Positions 8,993-18,036 of a DNA stretch of 64,000 bases are shown piece after piece; the first letter of the stretch is position 1; each line of letters starts with the position of its first letter. The DNA lies in the NCBI GenBank assembly GCA_021775835.1, contig JAJFHC010000006.1, forward strand, positions 22,396 through 86,395, in the 5' to 3' direction. A program made the position numbers and the translations under genes. The notes beneath the pieces are model-generated. The model did not search any database. It was not told the origin of the DNA and worked only from the letters and a program-made list of their open reading frames with translations. Source of the DNA: Hyphomicrobiales bacterium. Its GTDB lineage: Bacteria > Pseudomonadota > Alphaproteobacteria > Rhizobiales > JAJFHC01.

Positions 8993-9005
8993 GGAGAGAC
9001 TTGTG

Positions 9006-10295
9006 ATGAGTGACGTTACTTCTCAGGACGAATGGATTGCCCGTTCGCAAAAGGTGTTGCCGGCAGGGGGCTTCGGCAATTTCGATCCCAGCATCATCAT
9101 TCGCGAAGGCCGCGGCGCCCGTGTCTGGGATGAAGACGGCAAGGAGTATATCGATTTCCTGATTGGGTCAGGCCCCATGCTCATCGGGCACAGCCACCCG
9201 GAAATCATCGAAGCGGCCCATGCTCAGCTTCACAAAGGTATGACGTTCTTTGCCAACAACGCACGTGGCGTCGAACTGGCCGAGGAGATCTGCAGTGCCG
9301 TCGCCTGTGCCGAACAGGTGCGCTATGTGAGTTCCGGTGGCGAAGCGGACATGTATGCCCTGCGTCTGGCCCGCGCCTTTACGGGCCGCGACAAGATTTT
9401 GAAGTTCGAAGGCGGATTTCATGGCATGTCGGCCGAAGCCCTGATGAGCCTGGCGCCAACAAGGCTCGAGAACTTTCCGCTCGCGGTTCCCGATTCTGCC
9501 GGCATCCCTGAGAGTGTACGGGACCACATGATCATCGCACCCTTTAACGATGCGGAAAGCGCACGCCAGCTTATGGCGGAACACGCAGACGAGATCGCCG
9601 CGGTTATTGTAGAACCCCTGCAACGCCTGATCCCACCACAGCCTGGGTTTCTTGAAGCCCTGCGCGAGGAGACCAGGAAACACGGCATTGTCCTGATCTT
9701 CGACGAGATTGTCACCGGATTCCGCCTTGCCTATGGAGGGGCCCAGGAACATTACGGCGTCCAACCTGATTTGTGCGCGCTTGGCAAGATCATCGGCGGC
9801 GGATTTCCAATGGCGGCAATCGCCGGACGGGCTGATATCATGGCCCACTTCGACAAGGCCAAGGTTGGTGATTCTGGTTTCACCATGCAATTGGGAACCC
9901 TGAGCGGCAACCCGGTGGCGTCGGTTGCAGGTCTCAAGACCATGGAAATCCTGAAACGCCCGGGCAGCTACGAACATATCCGCCAGTGCGGCGAAACCGT
10001 CATGCAGGCGTTAACGGAAAACCTCTCAGCCGCGGGTATAGACCATCAGGTCGTGGGCGACCCGGTCCTCTTCGATGTTGTGTTCACACCGACACCTGTG
10101 ATCGATTACCGCGGCGTACTGCGAGCGAACAGCAGAATTGCCAGGAGTTTCAACAAGCTGCTGCGCCAAAAGGGCATCCTGAAGCCCGAAAGCAAGTTTT
10201 ACCCTTCCCTCGCCTTGGGTCCCGATGAAATTTCACAGACTGTCGAAGCGATTGCCTATGCGTCCAGGCATGCCATGGATGGCGTAACGGACTAG
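9006..10295 (+). CDS. Class III PLP aminotransferase, glutamate-1-semialdehyde-aminomutase-like
   Basis: The protein is 429 residues from the ATG at 9006, which has AAGGAGAG upstream. It shows the class III fold: GGEADMYALRLARAFTGRDK, the cofactor-contacting DEIVTGFR and the Schiff-base lysine in LGKIIGGGFPMAA. It resembles HemL-like enzymes, but the catabolic setting argues for transamination or amino migration on a pathway amino acid rather than tetrapyrrole synthesis. It is the last gene of the plus-strand amine operon, 13 nt after the epimerase. Substrate unknown. Confidence 0.88.
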   Translation: MSDVTSQDEWIARSQKVLPAGGFGNFDPSIIIREGRGARVWDEDGKEYIDFLIGSGPMLIGHSHPEIIEAAHAQLHKGMTFFANNARGVELAEEICSAVACAEQVRYVSSGGEADMYALRLARAFTGRDKILKFEGGFHGMSAEALMSLAPTRLENFPLAVPDSAGIPESVRDHMIIAPFNDAESARQLMAEHADEIAAVIVEPLQRLIPPQPGFLEALREETRKHGIVLIFDEIVTGFRLAYGGAQEHYGVQPDLCALGKIIGGGFPMAAIAGRADIMAHFDKAKVGDSGFTMQLGTLSGNPVASVAGLKTMEILKRPGSYEHIRQCGETVMQALTENLSAAGIDHQVVGDPVLFDVVFTPTPVIDYRGVLRANSRIARSFNKLLRQKGILKPESKFYPSLALGPDEISQTVEAIAYASRHAMDGVTD

Positions 10296-10389
10296 GTCAC
10301 GGTACAAAACAAGGGAACGGGATGCAGGTGCGGAAAACCGCACACACATTCCCACATTTCTCTCTGAGGCCTGCCAGTTTGCTCAGGGA

Positions 10390-11397
10390 TTATGCGGTAG
10401 CCAGCCTGCCGGCAGCCTCACGAAATGACACCAGCCGCTTGGCCTCTTCATCCCACAACGCCAGACGAACGCATTTGAGGCTCTCCCAGAACGTCAGGCG
10501 GCTGACATTCTTCAGTTCCGGATGATCCTTCAGGACCTGGGGAAGACGGTGGTAGGGAATGCGGCTTGAAAGATGGTGAATGTGGTGGATGCCGATGTTC
10601 CCGGTGAGCCACATCAAAGGTTTTGGCAGGTCATAGTACGAACTGCCATGCAGCGCCGCGTTTTCGTGGCTCCAGTCTTCGCTTCGTTCCCAATGAGTTG
10701 GATCGAACTGGTGCTGCACATAGAACAGCCAGACACCAATCGATGCGCCAATCAGGACAATTGGAAGCTGAATCAACAGAAATGTCCCGAAGCCGACTGC
10801 ATAGATCAGTATCGCTGAAACCACAGCGATTGCAAGATTTGTCCAGATCGCACTCATCCAGCTTGCCCGCCCCTGGCGGATAGCGCCTGTGGGCCACCGA
10901 TGCCGGAATAGAAACAGATAGCCGGGGCCAAGTCCGAACATGACCACCGGGTGCCGGTAAAGCCGGTACTTCAATCGGTCGATTGGTCCCTGCGCCTTGT
11001 ATTCCTCGATTGTAAGGGTGTCGATGTCGCCAAATCCGCGACGATCCAGATTGCCTGAACTTGCATGATGCAGCGCGTGCGACTTGCGCCAGTAGTCATA
11101 GGGCGTCAGGGTCAGAATTCCGAGGAAACGCCCGACCCAATCGTTGACCCGGCGGGACGAAAACATACCGCCATGGCCACAATCATGCTGGATCATAAAG
11201 AGCCGCAGCATAAAGCAGGCCGCCGGTATCGCCAGCAGCAATACATAAAGCGAGTTGATCTGCGCCGCCATCCACATCGCCACCCAGAGGGCGACAAAGG
11301 GGACAAGCGTCACGGCTAATTCAAAAACGGCCCGACTGTCGTCAGGACACCTGTAGGGCGCTAGTCGCGAAACCCACGTTTCGGAGGTATCGTTCAA
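10390..11397 (-). CDS. Membrane fatty acid desaturase (DesA/delta-12-like)
   Basis: This 335-residue integral membrane protein carries the three histidine boxes of di-iron acyl desaturases: HDCGHGG (about residue 91), HALHHASSG (about 127) and HHIHHLSSRIP (about 277), with paired hydrophobic segments between them. It should insert a double bond into membrane lipid acyl chains using O2 and an electron donor. The reading frame has no ATG before the first membrane helix, so the start is probably the TTG at 11397. It is monocistronic and converges on the aminotransferase gene. Confidence 0.88.
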   Translation of the reverse strand: MNDTSETWVSRLAPYRCPDDSRAVFELAVTLVPFVALWVAMWMAAQINSLYVLLLAIPAACFMLRLFMIQHDCGHGGMFSSRRVNDWVGRFLGILTLTPYDYWRKSHALHHASSGNLDRRGFGDIDTLTIEEYKAQGPIDRLKYRLYRHPVVMFGLGPGYLFLFRHRWPTGAIRQGRASWMSAIWTNLAIAVVSAILIYAVGFGTFLLIQLPIVLIGASIGVWLFYVQHQFDPTHWERSEDWSHENAALHGSSYYDLPKPLMWLTGNIGIHHIHHLSSRIPYHRLPQVLKDHPELKNVSRLTFWESLKCVRLALWDEEAKRLVSFREAAGRLATA

Positions 11398-12348
11398 ACC
11401 GGAAGACTTTTCAACGGAGTTCCACTTTCTTCCTACATCCTAACATCGGACGACGCGGGATTTAAATCACATTGGTTCACAAAAAAACGTACTCAAAAGG
11501 CGCACTCTAAATACTCTGCAGTGGCATCCCAGGCACGAAGCCGACAATGCCACGACACAGCACTCGATTATGTTTCGTGAGACAGTGACGACGCACCCCG
11601 CTGACGTACATCCGGGAAATCAAGCCAACCCCTCCAGATCGCACCAGCTCAACCAATCGTCGTCCCCTCAATCCCCTCGACGCGCCCTCATTAACACTTT
11701 CTCCCCGTGCCATCCACCCCCAACTGGATCGATTGTGGACTTGCCGGTCCATTTGCCATCGATAGACACAAAAATGCATCACTTTTTCTAGCAAAATCAC
11801 CAATCGTCAGCACCGAACGCACATTCTTTGACTTGAGGTTGGGAGCAGGACGGTCGTCGTGGCCACGGCCAGCTGGCCCCCGACAACCGGCACCTGCCAA
11901 AACGAATCACTCTCTCTGGCTTTGCTCGTATGTCGATACGATCGTCCTTTTTGGAAAATGCTACAGTTCGTAGGCCGTTTTTTGATTTCAGCCGGCACGT
12001 AAGACATCAATTTTCTTCATGCTTCCGGGACAGTGAAATGATCCAGTTTGGCCAGATGCGCTCAAACAACGAATAGCATTTTACTTCACAGGCCTGAATT
12101 CTACGAAATTTCCTCCGAATTATGCAGACCCACAACTATAAAAATTTGTCTCTTACTTTGTTCAACCGGAGATTGCGCCGAGGTTTTCCAATCAGGACCA
12201 TCAATCTTTGTGCCACTACCGGCCCGTTAGTTGCATCGCCCTAGTTCTTAAAAACAGCCCCGGTCAATCGTTTTTCGAGTCTGAAGCGGAACCTCCCCAC
12301 TTAACAGTGCATTAAGGATATCCGACAAGAATCCCGGATTATCTGGAG
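11398..12348. other. Intergenic region, about 950 nt, no gene seen
   Basis: Short open frames occur on both strands, but none has a family-like sequence, a good Shine-Dalgarno or sensible composition. The region must hold the divergent promoters of the desaturase and the chemoreceptor. I see no RNA gene fold here by eye. Confidence 0.5.
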
Positions 12349-12420
12349 ATGCGTCCGACACGAAGCCTGGCGCATGTTAACACGACGGTGAGAAACCGCC
12401 GAAACTACGGGATACGACTT

Positions 12421-13899
12421 ATGCGGGGCATTTTAGGATCGGACGCGGAACGCACACTGGAAGCGTTAATGGAGTCTCAGGCCGTCATCGAGTTTAAGCC
12501 AGACGGCACCATCATAACGGCCAATCAGAATTTTCTTAGCGCCATGGGGTATGATCTGGAGGAAATTTCCGGACAACATCATTCAATGTTTGTTGAGAGC
12601 GAGTTTGCGAAGTCCGCGGAATACACGATGTTCTGGCAGTCTCTAGCCGAAGGGCAATTTCAGCAGGCTGAATTTAAAAGGATCAGTAAAGGTGGCGGAG
12701 AGGTCTGGATACAGGCGAGCTACAACCCTGTCCTGAATCGCAACGGCAAGGTCGTGAAAGTCGTGAAGTTTGCCACCGACATCACCGATCAAAAACTGGA
12801 AAATGCCGATTATGAAGGCCAGCTTGCTGCCATCAGCCTTTCGCAGGCGGTGATCGAATTCAAGCTCGATGGAACAATCGAGAAAGCCAATGACAACTTT
12901 CTGGGCGCTCTGGGCTACCAACGCGACGAAATCATCGGCAAACATCATTCCCTGTTTGTCGAGCCACGCGAGCGCGACGGCGCAGAATATACTGCGTTCT
13001 GGAACAGCCTGCGGGCCGGCGAGTATCAGTCGAAGGAATTCAAGCGCATCGGCAAGGGCGGTAATGAAATCTGGATTCAGGCCAGTTACAATCCCATTCG
13101 TGACATGAACGGAAACCTGTTCAAGGTCGTAACGTATGCCAGTGACATCACGGATATGGTGCTCGAGCGGCAACGTCGACAGCAGGCACAGGGCGAAATC
13201 GGCCAACAACTCGATCAGATCGGACTGTTTGTCGAATCCGCTACACAGCAGGCATCAGACGCCACGGACGCTGCTGCGACCACGTCGACCAACGTCATGA
13301 CCGTCGCCTCCGGTGCCGAAGAACTTTCGTCCTCGATCAGCGAAATATCCCAACAGGTGAACCAGGCGCTGGCAACAACGACGGAAGCGGTGAAGGAAGC
13401 CGATCAGGCCAACAAAGTCATCACCGGACTGTCCGAACTGGCACACAACATCGGCGAGGTCGTCGAGCTTATTTCAAGCATCGCAGATCAGACCAATCTG
13501 CTCGCCTTGAATGCGACGATCGAAGCCGCGCGGGCGGGCGAATCCGGCAAGGGCTTTGCCGTTGTCGCCAGTGAGGTCAAGTCCCTGGCCAATCAGACGG
13601 CAAAGGCCACCGAGGAAATCGGCACTCAGATTACCGATGTGCAAAAAACAACCGAAACCGTGGTCGGTGCCATCGGAAAAATCTCGGCCACCATCGGAAA
13701 TATCAACGACATTTCGACGTCCATCGCCGCCGCCGTCGAGGAGCAAACAGCCGTCACACAAGAGATTTCCGAGAACATGCAGACCGCATCCCAGGGCGTG
13801 GAGCAGATTACCAGGAATGTGTCTGAACTTGCCGAAGCCACAAGCCAGATCGATACCGCCACGCGCACCGTCAGGGAAACCTCCACCAAGGCAGCATGA
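12421..13899 (+). CDS. Soluble methyl-accepting chemotaxis protein with two PAS domains
   Basis: The chemoreceptor is about 492 residues with no transmembrane segment. Two highly similar PAS domains (about residues 20-125 and 140-245), each running from [12 protein letters not shown] to a D-I-T-D end, precede a signalling domain that contains the conserved hairpin tip [19 protein letters not shown] and [14 protein letters not shown]. The architecture fits cytoplasmic energy or redox taxis receptors, with PAS domains that may bind FAD or heme; no cofactor ligand is certain. Homologues begin near [10 protein letters not shown], so I chose the ATG at 12421 (weak GGGA upstream); the ATG at 12349 is an alternative. 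A strong terminator follows. Confidence 0.88.
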   Translation: MRGILGSDAERTLEALMESQAVIEFKPDGTIITANQNFLSAMGYDLEEISGQHHSMFVESEFAKSAEYTMFWQSLAEGQFQQAEFKRISKGGGEVWIQASYNPVLNRNGKVVKVVKFATDITDQKLENADYEGQLAAISLSQAVIEFKLDGTIEKANDNFLGALGYQRDEIIGKHHSLFVEPRERDGAEYTAFWNSLRAGEYQSKEFKRIGKGGNEIWIQASYNPIRDMNGNLFKVVTYASDITDMVLERQRRQQAQGEIGQQLDQIGLFVESATQQASDATDAAATTSTNVMTVASGAEELSSSISEISQQVNQALATTTEAVKEADQANKVITGLSELAHNIGEVVELISSIADQTNLLALNATIEAARAGESGKGFAVVASEVKSLANQTAKATEEIGTQITDVQKTTETVVGAIGKISATIGNINDISTSIAAAVEEQTAVTQEISENMQTASQGVEQITRNVSELAEATSQIDTATRTVRETSTKAA

Positions 13900-13940
13900 C
13901 AACGACGTGCTGTACTGACTGAAGGCGCCGTTCGACTATG

Positions 13941-13974
13941 CGCCCGCCACTGTTGTTCAGTGGCGGGCGTTTTT
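13941..13974 (+). terminator. Rho-independent terminator of the chemoreceptor gene
   Basis: A 12-bp perfect stem (CGCCCGCCACTG with CAGTGGCGGGCG) and a 5-nt loop are followed by five Ts. Confidence 0.93.
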
Positions 13975-14126
13975 CTCAAATACCTGCCCCCCTTAACAAC
14001 GTTGAAGTCCCAAATGGCTCCAACGCCGTTATGTAAAAAAATTTCTCAACATTGTCGAAATGCGGTGTAGCAGTTCGTCTTGATAGATGAGAGCCTCATG
14101 GCTCATTCGAACAGGAGGAGAAATTA

Positions 14127-14516
14127 ATGTCTGCCGATTTTTTCTGGCTTGGCCTCACCATCGGTCTTTGTCTTCTGATCTGGATACCGTACACCGCACT
14201 TTATGGCGGAATCGTCGGCTTCAAGTCAGGGACGACGGATCTTCCACCGACCGCCAGGCTCCCTGACTGGGCACAACGCTGTCACAGATCGCACATGAAC
14301 CTGATTGAGACGTTGGTGCCCTTCGCCGCCCTGGTTTTGATGTTGAATGCCTCCGGCAAGTCAGACGGGACGACAGCGACAGCAGCGGCCATATTCTTCT
14401 TCGCCCGGATCGCACATGCGGGCTTTTATACGGTGGGCATTCCGTTTCTGCGCACACCAGCATTTGCGGTGAGCTGGCTGGTATGTCTGTATCTTCTCTG
14501 GCGGGTGCTCACATAG
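14127..14516 (+). CDS. MAPEG family membrane protein
   Basis: This 129-residue protein has four hydrophobic helices and MAPEG-superfamily features: a polar-flanked first helix, RLPDWAQRCHRSHMNLIETL after it, and FFARIAHAGFYTVGIP late in the protein. MAPEG proteins are small integral membrane enzymes, often glutathione-dependent in eukaryotes; bacterial members are mostly uncharacterised. AGGAGGAG lies at proper spacing before the ATG. It is flanked by the chemoreceptor terminator upstream and converges on the aromatic-degradation operon. Confidence 0.88.
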   Translation: MSADFFWLGLTIGLCLLIWIPYTALYGGIVGFKSGTTDLPPTARLPDWAQRCHRSHMNLIETLVPFAALVLMLNASGKSDGTTATAAAIFFFARIAHAGFYTVGIPFLRTPAFAVSWLVCLYLLWRVLT

Positions 14517-14632
14517 CGCAAGCACAACGCAAGATTATTCCGGACGTCAGATGGATGGCCGGCGCCGATAGAAACCGCTCGGCATCGGCCCGCGTCTAGT
14601 CTGTCCAATCGTCAAAACTTGCGGCGGTGCCT

Positions 14633-15175
14633 CTACACTTTGCCAAGTTCCTTGGCATGCAGAAAAGCCGCGTGCTTGGGGGCTCTCTTGGTCTTCGACC
14701 ACTCCTCCAGCATTTCCCATTTTACAGCATCGAGCTTTTTGAGCATTTCGTCTTCTTCCGGATCGGGGCAAGCCAGTTCGAGACGGTGGCCATTTGGATC
14801 GAAAAAGTAAATTGAATGGAATATCGCGTGATCGGTGACGCCCAGCACGTCAATCCCGTTTGCCTCCAGATGTTCCTTGAAGGCCACCAGTTCGTCACGG
14901 TCCTTTACCTTGAAGGCGATATGCTGAACCCATTCCGGGGTATTCAGATCGCGCCCCATTTCAGGTTTTGTCGGCAATTCGAAGAACGCAAGAATGTTTC
15001 CCATTCCCGCATCGAGGAACAGGTGCATATAGGGATCCGGCTCATGAGTAGAGGGAACGTGATCTTCGGCAATCGCCAGAACGAAGTCCATGTTCAGGTT
15101 TTTCGTATACCACTCCACGGTTTCCTTTGCGTCCTTGCAACGGTACGCAACATGGTGAATTTTTTCGATCTTCAT
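14633..15175 (-). CDS. VOC-family metalloprotein (glyoxalase/dioxygenase superfamily)
   Basis: This 180-residue protein has two beta-alpha-beta-beta-beta modules. Candidate metal ligands are the His pair in KIHHVAY near the start, the Glu of FFELP, the His of VQHIAF and the Glu of HRLELACP; FDPNGHRLEL is a classic VOC ending. GGAAGG precedes the ATG. It is the last gene of the FAH-MBL-FAD monooxygenase-DUF2783-VOC operon, 5 nt after DUF2783. Ring-cleaving dioxygenase or isomerase activity is possible, but the single-domain size does not decide between them. Confidence 0.85.
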   Translation of the reverse strand: MKIEKIHHVAYRCKDAKETVEWYTKNLNMDFVLAIAEDHVPSTHEPDPYMHLFLDAGMGNILAFFELPTKPEMGRDLNTPEWVQHIAFKVKDRDELVAFKEHLEANGIDVLGVTDHAIFHSIYFFDPNGHRLELACPDPEEDEMLKKLDAVKWEMLEEWSKTKRAPKHAAFLHAKELGKV

Positions 15176-15180
15176 GGGCT

Positions 15181-15414
15181 CTATCCTTCCGTTTGCCCGG
15201 GCGTTCCGCGCCCGCGCGCCTGCGTTGTGGTCGCGGCGACATCAAAAGCCTGCCGCAGGACCTCGCGATCTCCGATGTGATTGGCGAGTATCAGTAAAAG
15301 CCTGGCATTAAGGGCCTGGCTGTCGGCCTCCCCGCGCCCCTCATGAAGGGCAAGCAGCTCGGCATAAAAACCATCCGGATCCGGAATGTTCGCCTCAGTT
15401 GTCAATGTCATCAT
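15181..15414 (-). CDS. DUF2783 domain-containing small protein
   Basis: The 77-residue soluble protein has the DUF2783 signature: DPDGFYAELLALHEG and LNARLLLILANHIGD with DREVLRQAF after it. Its function is unknown, but in my knowledge of the family it commonly sits next to FAD monooxygenases in proteobacterial aromatic operons, as here (11 nt after the monooxygenase and 5 nt before the VOC gene). An accessory role to the monooxygenase is inference. Confidence 0.85.
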   Translation of the reverse strand: MMTLTTEANIPDPDGFYAELLALHEGRGEADSQALNARLLLILANHIGDREVLRQAFDVAATTTQARGRGTPGQTEG

Positions 15415-15425
15415 GTCCAGGTTCC

Positions 15426-17036
15426 CTATCCGTGTCCGGTGGCCGTGCGAAACGCCGATGCAACAGCGGACTCATCGAACCCGGTCCATCGGGCTGCAAC
15501 ATGCTGATCTGGACGCATCAGGTAGACGGCGGACGCAGCATCTCCCAGATAACGTTCGCGCACGTCGTCGGTCGGCATGTCCGCGCACGATAGCCGGACG
15601 GTTTCGATCGTTGACCCGTTGCACAGAACGGTTTCTGGAACCGGTGCGTCGATGGCCAGAAGTTGAAACCCGTTGCCAAGCCTGTCGATCAGCCAGCCAT
15701 CGCCGATCGGCGCATCGCAGGCCGGCGCTCCCGGGCGGGTACGGGCGGGCATGCCGGGCGCATCTGCGCCATTCAGTGGTGACCCGTCATGAATGCACGG
15801 CACGGAGAGGCGTCCGGAGTTGACCAGGGGTCTCGCAAAGGGAACCTGTTCCGACAGATCGAGCACGGCGTCACGAAACATCCTGCTGACCTTTGATTTG
15901 GGCGTTATAAAGTCGGTTGATCGTGTGGAATTGAGGAGATTTTCGTCGGCCCCCTGCACGCGCTCCTCATCGTAGCTGTCTAGCAGGCTTTCAGGCGACT
16001 TGCCATCCAGCACCAGCTTCAGCTTCCAACACAGATTGTCTATGTCCTGCAGGCCGCTATTGGCACCCCGTGCGCCGAAAGGTGACACCAGATGCGCCGA
16101 ATCTCCGGCAAAAAGCACTCGGCCATGGCGGAACCTTTCCATCCGCCGGCATTGAAATGTGTAGATCGAAACCCATTCGAGTTCGAATTCGACATCGTTG
16201 CCCAACATTGCCTTCAGCCTGGGAATGACATTTTCGAGTTTCTGCTCTTCGTCCTTGTCGATGTCCCAGCCCAGCTGCAAGTCAATGCGCCAGACATTGT
16301 CGGGTTGCTTGTGAAGCAGGGCCGACTGGCCGCGATTGAAGGGTGGGTCGAACCAGAAACGGCGTTCCGTGGGGAAACCGGCGTCCATGATGACATCGGC
16401 GATCAGGAAGTTGTCCTCGAATACACGGCCCTCGAAATCGAGCCCCATCATGGTTCGTGTCGGCGACGCTGCCCCGTCACAGGCAATCAGCCAGTCCGCC
16501 TCGAGCCGATAACGGCCCTCCGGCGTTTCGACTTCCAACTCAACCTTGTCCGTCCCCGGCTCAACCGACACGACCTTGTGACGTCCGCGCAGCGAAATCG
16601 GTTTGCCCGCATTCTGCAATGCCAGGGCCCGTTCGGCGAGAAACTGTTCGAACAGATACTGCTGAAGATTGATGAACGCCGGGCGTTTGTGCCCTTTCTC
16701 GGGCAAAAGATCGAACTGATAGACCTGGCGTTCGTCGAAGAAAACCTTGCCAAGGTTCCAGACTACCCCTTTGTCGACAAAGGCATCACCGCATCCCAGC
16801 CGGTCAAGAATCTCGAGCGGACGTTTGGCGTAGCATATGGCGCGGGAACCCCAGCTTACCTTGTCATTGTCGTCCAGCACGACGACGGGCACGCCTTGCT
16901 GGGCGAGATCAATCGCTGCGGCAAGACCAATGGGACCTGCGCCGATTACGACGACCGGGTGGCGAGCCGGTTCGGCCGCGTCCTGATCCTCAGACCGGAC
17001 ATAGGGATAAAGAGGAACTTCAAAGATCTTGTTCAT
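15426..17036 (-). CDS. FAD-dependent aromatic monooxygenase (MhpA/PheA-like)
   Basis: The 536-residue class A flavoprotein hydroxylase has VVVIGAGPIGLAAAIDLAQQ (FAD ADP-binding, about residue 28), ADWLIACDGAASPTRTMMG (DG motif, about residue 182) and RVLFAGDSAHLVSPFGARG (GD motif, about residue 305), followed by a thioredoxin-like C-terminal region. Such enzymes use NAD(P)H and O2 to add an ortho or para hydroxyl group to a phenol. Fumarylacetoacetate hydrolase in the same operon suggests a route through homogentisate or a related ring-fission product, but the exact substrate is open. AGAGGA precedes the ATG; it lies 32 nt after the MBL gene. Confidence 0.88.
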   Translation of the reverse strand: MNKIFEVPLYPYVRSEDQDAAEPARHPVVVIGAGPIGLAAAIDLAQQGVPVVVLDDNDKVSWGSRAICYAKRPLEILDRLGCGDAFVDKGVVWNLGKVFFDERQVYQFDLLPEKGHKRPAFINLQQYLFEQFLAERALALQNAGKPISLRGRHKVVSVEPGTDKVELEVETPEGRYRLEADWLIACDGAASPTRTMMGLDFEGRVFEDNFLIADVIMDAGFPTERRFWFDPPFNRGQSALLHKQPDNVWRIDLQLGWDIDKDEEQKLENVIPRLKAMLGNDVEFELEWVSIYTFQCRRMERFRHGRVLFAGDSAHLVSPFGARGANSGLQDIDNLCWKLKLVLDGKSPESLLDSYDEERVQGADENLLNSTRSTDFITPKSKVSRMFRDAVLDLSEQVPFARPLVNSGRLSVPCIHDGSPLNGADAPGMPARTRPGAPACDAPIGDGWLIDRLGNGFQLLAIDAPVPETVLCNGSTIETVRLSCADMPTDDVRERYLGDAASAVYLMRPDQHVAARWTGFDESAVASAFRTATGHG

Positions 17037-17068
17037 GTCATCCTCTCACGCCTCAGACGCCGTCACGA

Positions 17069-18019
17069 CTATCCCTGCAGATCCGCCCACATTTTCTGGT
17101 CACGTTCCGCGGTCCAGATGCGCGGCGTATCGATCCCGAGCGCCTCGTCATAGGCCCGGGCCACGTTGAACGGCAGACAGTGCTCGTAGATCGCATAATC
17201 GGAATATTTCGTATCGCATTCTGCGCGACAGGCGTCCCACGCCTCCTTCAGGGACCCCCCACGCGCGGCAATCCGGGCCACCGGGCGATACGTCGACTCG
17301 ACGAAATCCCGTGTGCTCTCGATTGCCTTTCCGACCATTTCGTCGCCGACCAGGGCGTCGCCACGACCCGGTGCTATTGCTATCGGCTCATAAGCCGTGA
17401 TGGCATCAAGCGTTGTGCCCCAGTCACCGAAATGACCATCGCCGCAGTAACATGCCGAGTGGTACTCGACGATGTCGCCGGTAAACATGACACCCGCGTC
17501 AGGCACCCAGGCAACTATGTCACCGGCAGTGTGAGCACGGCCAAGATGCATCAACTCCACCCTCCTGTTACCCAGTTCAACGGTCATGCGACGTTCGAAA
17601 GTCACGGTCGGCCAGGTCAGGCCAGGGATTGATTCTGCTGCATCGAACAAACGGGGGAACCGGCCAAACTCGGAGTCCCAGTCCTCCTGTCCGCGTTCGT
17701 GGATCATGGCGTGGCATTTCTCTGAAGCAATGATCTCCGATGCGTTGTAAGCCGACGCACCGAGAACCCGGACGGCGTGGTAATGGCTCAGTGTTACATA
17801 CTTGATGGGCTTGTCGGTGACCCCGCGGATCTTGTCGATCACCAGCTGCGCCATGACAGGCGTCGCTTGAGCATCCATGATCATCACGCAATCGTCGCCG
17901 ATGATGACACCGGTATTGGGGTCCCCCTGCGCCGTGAAAGCATAGAGATTATCGCCAATCTCCGTGAAGGAGATGGTCTTTTCAGCCATGTCGCCGGTCG
18001 ATGCGAAGCCTTTTGCCAT
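17069..18019 (-). CDS. MBL-fold protein with degenerate metal site
   Basis: The 316-residue metallo-beta-lactamase-fold protein has the usual order of strands and motifs, but the HxHxDH motif reads HYHAVR (D and the last H replaced), and the late ligand His is replaced in APGRGDAL. RAHTAGD and FTGDIVEYHS retain other typical ligands. It may bind one metal or none, so classic dinuclear zinc hydrolase activity is doubtful. AAGGAAA precedes the ATG; it is 17 nt after fahA in the same operon. It may act on a pathway ester or thioester, or in regulation; unknown. Confidence 0.85.
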   Translation of the reverse strand: MAKGFASTGDMAEKTISFTEIGDNLYAFTAQGDPNTGVIIGDDCVMIMDAQATPVMAQLVIDKIRGVTDKPIKYVTLSHYHAVRVLGASAYNASEIIASEKCHAMIHERGQEDWDSEFGRFPRLFDAAESIPGLTWPTVTFERRMTVELGNRRVELMHLGRAHTAGDIVAWVPDAGVMFTGDIVEYHSACYCGDGHFGDWGTTLDAITAYEPIAIAPGRGDALVGDEMVGKAIESTRDFVESTYRPVARIAARGGSLKEAWDACRAECDTKYSDYAIYEHCLPFNVARAYDEALGIDTPRIWTAERDQKMWADLQG

Positions 18020-18036
18020 GTTCTGTTTCCTTGTTC

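Noticed and set aside
9006..10295. hemL (tetrapyrrole biosynthesis)
   Set aside because: The fold matches, but position in a coupled amine-catabolic operon argues for a catabolic aminotransferase or aminomutase.
11507..12230. Several small frames between the desaturase and chemoreceptor
   Set aside because: No Shine-Dalgarno, no family likeness and overlapping frames on both strands; treated as non-coding.
16092..17153. 353-residue plus-strand frame
   Set aside because: It is antisense to the FAD monooxygenase, whose frame has all three flavoprotein motifs.
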